64,000 nucleotides of DNA, taken from Ricordea florida (Eukaryota > Cnidaria > Anthozoa > Corallimorpharia > Ricordeidae). The stretch spans positions 4,118,501 through 4,182,500 of the forward strand of contig OX453282.1 of NCBI GenBank assembly GCA_949710005.1, written 5' to 3'. This document shows, piece after piece, positions 12,334-24,100 of the stretch (within the stretch, counting starts at the first letter, position 1; each line of letters starts with the position of its first letter). The position numbers and the translations under genes are program-made. The notes below the pieces were generated by a model. That model saw only the letters and a list, made by a program, of their open reading frames with translations, did not search any database and was not told the DNA's origin.

Positions 12334-15300
12334 CATACACTCGTGTTTCTATAACTCGATAGAAACACGGTGCATGTTTTCTATTTCTTAAATAAAACAT
12401 GGGTTTTTGACCAATCAGAGCGCGCGTAAGAACGTAGCTATATTATAAATAGCAATATTGTTTTGTTTTGTCTCGTGGGCAAAGCGAGAAATCCCACGAG
12501 AAACAGGCACATCTTGCCCACTCCGATAGCCAATCAGAACTCAGGATTCACCTCAGCTTGCCCTGTCACAGAACCAGTCATTTAATAAGCGAAGTATTTA
12601 CATCTAGTTTTATGCATGTTTCACACCCATGATCAACTGTAAACCAAAGTGGCGATTTTCCAATGAACTTGAAAGCATCGTTAGTCCAATCAGCATTGCC
12701 ATGATCAATAATTAACAATTACATTATGAGATTTCTCTGGGGTAATAGTTGACGAAGTCGAAGGCCGAATCATAGAAATCGAGAGCGAATAATCTAATTG
12801 TTTGAGTAAAAATCACAATAAACAAAGCATTTGTCGTCGAAAATAACACCAAAACTTCGCTAAAAGCGCCCATACGTCGCCATTTTGAAAACGATCTTCT
12901 GTGCTGTCTAATGGTTGATAGTCTGCAGTAGCTCAGCCAATCAGATTGTGGCATGAGGCATTTGCATTAGTCCACAAGTAGATTTTTACTAATCATTATT
13001 CGTGAATGATGGTAAAAATTTTACTCACTGCAATTTCTGTGTGTAAATCTCAGTGAAATACAGATCTTTTTCTCACCTCTTTGACAGGAGTGATATGTCT
13101 TCTAAAGAAGGATCGTCCACGAATACGATGTTTAGACTGGACAAACTCGGTAGCTCTCTTCTTGTAGTTGTAAACGATCACACTTTCCAACAAGGCGAGA
13201 AACGTGAACGCGAACGATACAATCAAGAACAAGTCAGCGGCTTTGATATAGCTAACACGTGGCATAGCGTCATTGGTGTACTGTAGCAGGAAGACCTCTG
13301 TCAGAAGTGTTGTTATTCCCAGTGCCCCGCGGTCACCAATATCATGACGATCCATCCAAAATGGCAGCCACGACACCACCGTGCAAAGGATACAGGGAAA
13401 AAAGATACGAATAACGTAATGACCAAATCGGCGTCTTACAAAGAAACGCACGTCTAGGTATTCAAACCAACCTGGAAGTGAAAAAACCCTTTTCAAGACC
13501 TAATTACCAAATATTGTTTTGGCTGGAGCTATAAAGGGTATGATGAAATTTTCTGAGGCATGATAACAATGAATTCATGGCTTCATCAACACCACTGTTC
13601 AGTTAAAGTATGGTTCAATGTAATTATGTGCGATGCTTAAACCTTCCACATAAACACACTGATATGTTATTAAACTACTCACCTATCATATACTTGACCT
13701 TCTCACTAGCGAAAGTTTGATTCACGACGTAGAATTCCGCCATGTCTGCACTATACAGAGACGCGCCTATCCATTTGTATCCAATTTGAGTGATGTCAAA
13801 ACCATCTGTGGAACGGAACGCAGGACAAGAGAATAACAAAGATTAGTATAAATACTCAGGTGATTATACAAAACCGCGCGCTCTGATTGGTTCGCTATAT
13901 CGGATTTTCAGCCGATAATCACCTCGAAGAACAAAATGGCTGCCAGTCGTTCGCGCGCTTTTGATGAAATATAATTTTTTCGCGTTGTACAATGCTTTTT
14001 TTTCTTGTTTTGAAATAATCACCTATGTATTTATACTAAAACAATTATTCACCTCAGGCTCAGTGATTATCGGTGAATGTTCACCTCGACTTCGTCTCGG
14101 TGAATATTCACCGATAATTACTTAGCCTTCGGCGAATAATTGTTAAATAAAGCGAGTTTGTAAAAAAGCTGGTCCTGCATGGTTGGGGAACTGAAACATA
14201 AAAATGTTGATCAAGCAAGTTGGTCAGATATATCAAGTAAACACGCCGTCATATTTAAGGGTAGCTGATGTGTCGGTACCATAGATTAGCTCATATTGAA
14301 TAGGTCAGATCGAAACGAAGGTTAAAAATGTCTAACAAATCTGTTTTTTTTACTCACAGCTCAAAACTCTGAAGTAGAAAAGTTGAACATCCATCGGGTA
14401 GTTTCTAAAGTCCATCAGATTCATAGCATTTACTGTAACCCTTGAAAATAAGGAAATATTAGTAAAACAAACAGTACCACAGTGGAGTACTGTTCAGGAA
14501 CTTATCAAAGAATGGCCACACTGCATGGTTTGATACACAGATGAAAAAGTTAAAACCACATATGTTATAGTAAAGTAATCACATAGTATAGTAAAAACAA
14601 ACACAGTACCACAGTACAGTAGTGTTTAATAGCTTTACAAAGAATGGTCACACTGCATGGTTTCATACACAGGTGAAAAAGTCAGAACCACACTGTATAG
14701 TAAAACAAACAGTACCACAGTACAGTACTGTTCAGTAGCTTTACAAAGAATGGTCATACTGCATGGTTTGATACACAGATGAAAAAGTTAGAACCACACT
14801 GTACAGTAAAACAAACAGTACCACAGTACAGTACTGTTCAATAGCTTTACAAAGAATGGTCACACTGCATGGTTTCATACACAGGTGAAAAAGTCAGAAC
14901 CACACTGTATAGTAAAACAAACAGTACCACAGTACAGTACTGTTCAGTAGCTTTACAAAGAATGGTCATACTGCATGGTTTGATACACAGATGAAAAAGT
15001 TAGAACCACACTGTACAGTAAAACAAACAGTACCACAGTACAGTACTGTTCAATAGCTTTACAAAGAATGGTCACACTGCATGGTTTCATACACAGGTGA
15101 AAAAGTCAGAACCACACTCTATAGTAAAACAAACAGTACCACAGTACAGTACTGTTCAGTAGCTTATAAAGTGTGGTCACACTTCATGGTTGGTTAGAAC
15201 CACAGTGTACTAATGAAACAGTTGCATAGTGCAGCACCGTTTAGGAAATCAGTACATTAACGGTAGCATAGCCAGCATACTGACCATTGCCGTAAAATTG

Positions 15301-18071
15301 CTTACCTGACAGAATAGAAAATATTTCCGTCTCCGAACACAATGACTGTTTTTGTGTCCTCATGAAGAGTGGTTTTCTTCGAATTTTCAATGTAAGTATC
15401 AGGGAACCACAGGTTTTTAACAACTTCGCCTTGAAGTATAAGGGTCCAGTTTTGGTTACCGTAAGCTAACCTGGGATCTTTCCAAAACTGTCGCATATAA
15501 ATGTCACCTTTATACTCCTGTCCAAATGTAGAAAAAAAGTTTCCCGAAAAAAAATAAAAATATTGTTTCGTAAATATACCTTAAATGTAATTCTTAATTA
15601 CAGATCCTCAATTTTAATTAAACAAATACCATTTGTATAGGAAATCAAATTATTTCGAGTGCAATTTGGAATTAATGAGCACAAGTGAATTTTTCAACGA
15701 CTAACTGACAAATTGGACGAGCCTGTAGGGCGAGTGCAATTTGTTGTCTGAAAAGTTTACGAGTGCTTATATTTATTCCAAATTGAACTTGAGACCATTT
15801 GATTATTGTTAATAGTATACTTGCAAAAATTTGATTTCAAATTTCTGCAGTCAATTTCAACTTTCTGCACTCAATTTCAACTTTTTGCGCTCAATTTCAA
15901 TTTTCTGCACTGTTTGGGATTAATTGACGTGCTCTCAGTCAATGAGCATGCTGAAATTTTTGCATGTATATTATAAGTATAGGTAATCACATGATTTGTC
16001 TCGTGCAATTTGGGATAAATCAGCACTCGTAAATTTTTCAAAGACTACAAATTGCACGAGCCCTACGGGCTGGTGCAATTTGGTTAGCCTTTGAAAAATT
16101 TACTCGTGCTGATTTATCCCAAATTGCACGAGACAAATCATGTGATTACCTATACTTATAATATACATGCAAAAATTTAATTTCAACTTTCTGCACTCAA
16201 ATTCAATTTTCTGCACTGTTTGGGATTAATTGACGAGCTCTCAGCCAATGAGCATGCTGAAATTTTTGCATGTATATTATTAAGTTAGAAACTGCACAGA
16301 CAGATAGAGAGACATGGTTAAAGCCATGAGGCCGCGAATACCGGTACGATGCTCTATTGAACAATACAGCCATGCAAGCTGAGGATAAGTCAAGCCGGAA
16401 CGGTGGGTCCATAAATTCCCGTGTAAGAAACCATAATATACGTCCCGTTTCCCTTCTTAGTGCAACAATCGAAAACTCTAGAAAATAGCGAAGAATTGAT
16501 ATGGGCAGTAAAAATATAAAAATTTGAGATCCAAAGTAAACAGGCGGGAACATTGCGACATCTTACGAAATTTTACGATTACTTTGTTACTGCAAATTAT
16601 CTTTTTGCCTGAGCTCTTTGCTTTACTTACCATGTTTTCTTCAACCACATGGCTTATGGACAGAAATCCTAAGGACACGTAAATCTGAATAGGACCCTCT
16701 GCAAGTAAACCAGAACTGTCAAGCTTTCATCTGTGTATCAAACCATGCGTTATTCCAGAGTTCATAACGCTTAAATAAGTAAAATTTAAAACTGAGCAAT
16801 AAAAATAATAATTGTTCAGAAATACAAAATTTAGGAACACTTAAAACGTAATAAAAAAATCCTTTATTAAAAAGCCATATCTTTAGCAAGCGTTAGTAGG
16901 CTGGAATTGAATAACAAAAAGGACACAAAGTGGAGACTTCGCACTGCGACGTAATTTGGAGGAATCCTATTCAATTTGGCTTCATATCGTTAAAACGAAC
17001 ATGACATTTTCAAATCCATGAAGGACGGGGACGTAAGTTTTTTTTATCTATTTTTGCGACTTTAAGTTACAAAAGTTAGTTAAGTAATAAGTAAAGTACT
17101 GTTTACAAGAGGTACGGAAAAGTTAATCAATTTGATAATAAATAAGACACTGACGTAAGTAAATGGAAAGTTGCAAGGCAGCGATAATTATGTTAATACT
17201 CATTAGGTGGCAGCGATTAGCAGGTACACTACGCAAGAAGACAGGCAAATAAATAAAGTGACAAGAAATTGGGAACTAAAGTAAGTTATACCACCGTAAG
17301 GCAAAAGGGAGGTGCTGACGTTTCGAGTGTTAGCCCTTCGTCGAAGCGAGTTCGCCATTCGCTCCGCCGTTCGCTCCGACGAAGGGCTAAAGCTCGAGAC
17401 GTCAGCACCTCCCTTTTATCTTACTGTGGTATAACTTACTTTGTCAATTCGTTTGATTATTCCAATTTCTTGTGAAAGAAATAAAGTGAATTAACTAAGT
17501 AACGGGTTTCAGATTCTGGGCCATTTGCTAGTCCACTTGCTCAGACGCCTCAACGTAATACCCCTCAGCCTCAAATATGGAAAATACCCTCCGTTTAATT
17601 TGTTTTTTAAAAGCATGTTTGGGGAGTTTACGGGTCTCAACAGTAAGTGAATTCCATAATTTAGCTCCGAAACTCGGAAAAGACCTCTGATAAATGGGGT
17701 CCAAATACCGCAATACTGCACGCCGGGTAAAAATAAAAATACCGTAATATCGCACTGACAAAAGTCAAAATACCGCAATAATACCGCATCGAGATTTACC
17801 CAAATAAAGAAACCGCTTGGTCTTACAATACCGAAATACCGTACTTTCAAAAAAATATTACCACAATACCGTAACAAAAATAACATAATATGGTATTACC
17901 GCAAACCCTAACGTCCCCTCATGAAGTAATTAACTATTTTATACTACTACATGAGAAATTTCTGTAATTTGATTGGCTAAGAGCAGTGGTATTTCTGCTT
18001 AATTTGAAATACCTACATGTGAAAATTACAAACCTTTTGCGAGTAGTAGTATAAACAAATAATAGCATGAT

Positions 18072-18103
<32 letters not shown>

Positions 18104-21100
18104 AGATATTTCAAAATTGTCTCAAATTTCACTCGCCTAACGGCTCTTGAAATTACGTACAACAATTTTGAAATATCCCTCGTGGTATTTATACCAAATA
18201 TCACTACAAACCATGCTATTACCTATACAAACTCACAAACATTTTTGCTTGTAAACTGTTGACCCGTTTCTTACAAACTGGGTGAAGATACGAAATAAAC
18301 GAATTTAACTGACAGGACCCGCATTGAACAAGTTTTCAACCAAGATATCTGTGTTAACTCGGACTTTGTGAACATTTTCTTCTTTTTTTCGTCTCAACGA
18401 AAGCTCCGGCTACGCATGCGCATGAAGACCTCGAGGTCAATTTGTGACAAACGTATAAAAAGCCCAAATTTCAACTCGGGCGTCCACCTTTGGGGAGCGC
18501 GAGTAACGATCACATTGTATGATTTATTTAACAAATAAAGAGGCCTAAGCCGTGTATTAATCACAGTGTAATACACGTCTTAGGCTTCTTTATTCGCTTT
18601 ATGATATAGATTTTACATGCCGCGAGTAGAAACAACAAAGCACACAGATCAACAAAACTGAAGCCATTTAATACCAACTTCTCGACTGTTTTCGCTTCTT
18701 CTTCTTTATTTGTTTTATTATTCTCTGCTTCAAAAATTTCTGCTTCTCAGAGAACTCCATCATGAATTTCTTCAAAGAAAATGTTTTTCGCCATCTCTTA
18801 GAGAGTTGTCGACTAGAGGTATGTGGCGAAAAACAATAAAACACGCTTTTTCTATGTTTTATACTCTGATAAAACATAGGTTTTTGACCAATCAGAGCGC
18901 ACGTAAGAACGTAGCTATATTATAATGCATGTTACAGTAATAAACTCACGTACTTCCATAGTATGGTCTTATTCTTTTGTCGTAGTTTTTAAACATTCCA
19001 TCAAGTATTACAGAGGCATTAGGAGGCTCGTTTAGAGGAGGTAAAGTTCCGCTGCTCAGGTCTATATCGCCGGCACTGCAAAAGTAAAAACGATTGACAC
19101 TACCAGAAACACATAAGACTTGAAACGTGTAACTACACCAACAGCTTTTCCAGATTCAGTATGCTTGTCCAGATTCAGTATGCTAGTCCGGATTCAGTAT
19201 GCTAGTCTGGATTCAGTATGCTAGTCTGGATTCAGTATGCTAGTCCGGATTCAGTATGCTTGTCCAGATTCAGTATGCTAGTCCAGATTCAGTATGCTTG
19301 TCCACATTCAGTATGCTAGTCCAGATTCAGTATGCTAGTCAGGATTCAGTGTGCTAGTCAGGATTCAGTATGCTTGTCCGGATTCAGTGTGCTAGTCCAG
19401 ATTCAGTATGCTAGTCCAGATTCAGTATGCTAGTCCGGATTCAGTATGCTTGACCAGATTCAGTATGCTTGTCCAGATTCAGTATGCTAGTCCATATTCA
19501 GTATGCTAGTCCGGATTCAGTATGCTTGTCCAGATTCAGTATGCTAGTCCAGATTCAGTATGCTTGTCCACATTCAGTATGCTAGTCCAGATTCAGTATG
19601 CTAGTCAGGATTCAGTGTGCTAGTCCAGATTCAGTATGCTTGTCCAGATTCAGTGTGCTTGTCCAGATTCAGTATGCTAGTCAGGATTCAGTATGCTTGT
19701 CCAGATTCAGTATGCTTGTCCAGATTCAGTGTGCTTGTCCAGATTCAGTGTGCTAGTCAGGATTCAGTATGCTTGTCCAGATTCAGTATGCTTGTCCGGA
19801 TTCAGTGTGCTTGTCCAGATTCAGTATGCTAGTCCGGATTCAGTATGCTAGTCCATATTCAGTATGCTTGTCCATATTCAGTATGCTTGTCCGGATTCAG
19901 TGTGCTAGTCCAGATTCAGTATGCTAGTCCAGATTCAGTATGCTAGTCCGGATTCAGTATGCTTGACCAGATTCAGTATGCTTGTCCAGATTCAGTATGC
20001 TAGTCCATATTCAGTATGCTAGTCCGGATTCAGTATGCTAGTCCGGATTCAGTGTGCTTGTCCAGATTCAGTATGCTTGTCCAGATTCAGTATGCTAGTC
20101 CAGATTCAGTATGCTTGTCCAGATTCAATATTTTTCGAAGTTCAATATTTGGAAGCCCCAGTATTCGAGTTTGTTGGAACTGTCCCGCTTCCGTGACGCA
20201 TCGTAAACATGCATTTACAAAAGCGACGTATTCGCCATGTTTTGAACAGAGGTAGGTATTTTTCGGTTAGTACGTCATTCCATTAAAGCCAATTTGATTG
20301 GTTCATTTGGTTTCTATTGACTTCCAAATATGGCACTATGTAGAATGAATGTGGATAAGCTGTTGTTAAAGACATTCAAAGGCAGTGACACGTTCCAAGT
20401 CTTATGGATTTCTGGTTCCATGACACGGCATATCGCATATTCCAAAACGGTTCTCTTTAAACTTATGTACGTTTTAACTTTGTCTTATTTGTATAGTTAT
20501 AAATATCGGAAAAGACCGTTTGCAATGACACTTTTTTGTCCTTAACGTTTTGATCTTGCCAAAAGTTAACAGTTCACCTAGATTATACCAAGGCATAGTT
20601 TATATATGTAGATTGTTATGAAACTCCATAGGTTTCTTTGTTTCATGTTTTTGTTCGCTTTTTTGGCGTTGACCCTGCACAAAAACACACTTTTTTCGGT
20701 AGGATAACCAATTAAAAGTTTCGACTAATTTATTCGCAAGTAACATGCGAACCACTAAAGAACAAAAGATTTTGCAGGATCACGGTCAATTCAACATCTA
20801 TTGCCACTGCACTGTTGTTGCTTTTGAGATTTCCAGGGTTTCATAACCAGTCCCTAGATTAACTATGTACCAAGTGATAATTTAACTCTACCAGGGGCAT
20901 GACCCTAATAAAGACACTCACAGTAGGTAATATGACAGACGTAAGTGATTCTCTTCAACTCGTAGAAATCGGAACTTGTAGTCTGACTGTTTTAACAGAA
21001 TCCAGCTAATTACTGCTGTGCATTTTATACCAATATCTACTGAATTGTTTACTTTTAAAGTACTGGATCTGGTTGATTTTGATTCTGGTTGATTTTCGCT

Positions 21101-24100
21101 GATTTTCGCTGATTTTCTCGGATTTTGATGGATTAGCCTTAACGTTATGCATAGTAAAATGCAGGTTCTATGATAGTTGGTTAAATTTTAATTTCAATTT
21201 TTCCGGTTGAGCTAGGACCCGCATTTTACACCTACTAAAGTACGTCAGTTTGTTTGCAAGCGTGGGCGTTTCAGCTACTCCCTATCTATCACAGATGATA
21301 GGTAGTAGGTACGTTAGCCAATCAGATTGCAGGTTTCGTGATAGAATGCGAGATGGTTTCCACCAACGAACACCAGTCGCAGGGAATATGTTTGTCAAAC
21401 ACTAGGAAATTGATCCAATTTTGTAGTTCCTATCGCGATTACAAAGCAGCGGTTGCCTTTGCGTATGTAAGATACACACTGGAAAGTAAAATAGAAAGAA
21501 ATTACAAATATTCTTGCTCTTTAAGAACGAAAGCGAAACAATGCTCTTATGGCTTTCGTAAGTTGAATTTTTAGATGTCAATCGACATTTGTTTAGGCTT
21601 CTGCACTTCCCCATTAAGAGTGCAATTCACTCGACTGCGCCATACTGTCCACATTGAAATATTACGCCAAAGTCGTCTGTTTTAAGAAACAAAACTAATT
21701 GTTCTCAAAAGAGAGAAACCGAGCTCGATCGTGTTTTAAGTTTTGAAAATCAGTTCTACAAAGCTACTCTACGATCAACAATTTATTTTCCAATTTCTAT
21801 GCTTGCCAGTTCCATGGCTATGGTAAAAAAAATTCACGAAATTAATTAAGTTAGTTTACTTTGTATTTATGTGTCCAGTCGCCTGAATTAGCTCCATATA
21901 AAACAGAGCAGACAAAAGCTATAGCATCTTGTCAAAACAGGTCTAAAATGTGAATAATCTGCATATCAAGCAGAGCGCACAAAAGAATAGAGCGTCTTGT
22001 TAAATCTTCTCGAATATTTATATTAACATATTTGTCAAATGAACTGGAAAGAAAACAGCTAAGTTAAAACTAATCGTCACCGGTGAAAAAAGTCTCTATA
22101 ACAATCAAATAGTTTAGCCACCTCTTAAAAGACGTATATTGCAATGCAGTAGTTTAAAATCAGCCAAAGCCTGATTGATTTGCAAAGGGTGTATAAAATT
22201 AAAGCCATAGTTTACCTAAAAGAATGTTCTAAATGTTTTAGCATTGCGCTTAAACTCTGGCCTTTTCAAACATTTTACAACTAGCAATATAAAATGCCAT
22301 TTGATATAACTGCCGAAAACTGCATTCGTTACAAAATCTGGCTGTGTGGCAGTTGTTTCAACAATAAATATTAAATGTCACGTTAAGTCTAGATGGTTAA
22401 ATAAATATTCAGATTTTTAACCAAGAATTATTTTACGAAACATAAATATTTTCTTTGCTCTTGTTTTAAACCAGGAATATATCTTGTTTCTGGCATGAGA
22501 AAGGATTAAATACTAGGTAAAAAGTAAAAAATTAAATATATTTCTAGATGTTTCTGTTCCGCTATATTATTACTAGATTTCCGCTTTCCGAAACAAAATG
22601 AAGAGTATCTAAGTAAGGATAAATCACTTGGAAAATAGCAGGGCTGTCTTCTTTCCAATTATCATGTAATCCTGAGCGAGAAAAGGGTATTTTCAGACCC
22701 ATTTTTAGTAATCTAAGAAATTAGAGCTATATATGTAACTGGTTCATAAGGTAAAAACAAGCTCAAGCAAAAAAATGATAAACATCAACAAACCTTTGTG
22801 ATTTTTTTGTATGCAAACAGCACTGTAGAAGGGCAGTGATAAGTGCTATATTTCAACTGATTTGCGTATCTCAGAAAATATCCCCTCGAAAGCCGTCTTA
22901 AATATTTAGCCCGAGTGTCTCTTTTTATTCCAATATCAACTGGCAATGAAAAATGCTTTTAAAACAGGAAGCTACTTTTGTCTGATTACACAGAAGAAAA
23001 TTTCACTCTACACAAAAAGGTACATCCTTACCTTTCTCTTTCAGACCCGGAGGAAGCGCTCAAAAGAGTGGCGAAAACCACCAGCGAGAAAAACCAGCGC
23101 ATACAAACGAACATTTCTTAAGCAAATGAATGTGATAACGTGTCGTGTCGCTTCTCTTGCTGGCAAAATAATATACGCATTAATAAATTATAAGTTTTTG
23201 TGAAGAGACGATCCCTCGGCTTGCTATCTGCTAGCGAATAATATATTGCATTCTTCTGCCTCTAAAGATTACATCTGAAGGCATTTGATGAAGAAAATGG
23301 ACTGAGCACATGAAAATTGGCTGGCAACTAACACAAAACTTTAAATTTAAAACAGTTTGGTTTTCCGCATATGTCTTAGCTAAGGAGCCAACTTGCAGTT
23401 TTAATTTGGTACATTGGGAAAACGCCGTTGGATTTTTGCAATAGAATATCAGCACCTGCAAAACTACAAGGCCTACGAGAGAACGCTTTTCTGGTAGCGG
23501 TCTCAATAAGAAAATTGCCAACCTAGCAAAAGAAAATCATTGGATAAGGCTGATGATGATGCTACATATATTTATATATATATTAGTACAGCTAGGTATA
23601 AAAGACATAATATCTTTTCAGGTGTGCATAATTTTTCATATCATACCAAAACCGAATCCAATCATTGTTTTATACATTCAAAATGATAAAATCTCGTATT
23701 TTTAATTTTTTTTCCTTATTTCACCAATTGTTGATTTAATTTCTGAGGAGAATCAACGACAATCTTGACTCATGATGACAAAGCTCAATCATCGACGGTA
23801 TTGCACACTATTTTTTCGTCTTTCTTTCTTCACCATTTTTGAATCTTCAGCTCTTAATCACAATTATAAAGTGAGTCGATTTCTATAGAAACTGGTGTTA
23901 TGCCGGAATTGACAGAAGCCTTCAAGAAATTGTTTACAAAAAGAGTTCATAAGGGACCATTTATTTTTTAAGGAATAGGGAGGACTGGTGAGATTTGGGG
24001 GGGGGGGGCACGCGAAAAAAAATGGCTTCAAAGGGGGGGCCACCCCAAAAAAATGAAGAATAGGGGGGGGGTCAAGGGAAAAAAAGGGATGAAATAGTGG

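Noticed and set aside
7990..17412. Hammerhead ribozyme in the CGACGAAGGGCTAA...CTCGAAACGTC segments
   Set aside because: The layout recalls the CUGANGA...GAAA core known from Penelope-like elements, but the required U is C in all three copies and no stem III is visible.
19152..20128. CRISPR-like array or repeat protein gene
   Set aside because: There are no unique spacers; it is a plain 19-bp minisatellite whose period leaves frames open by chance.
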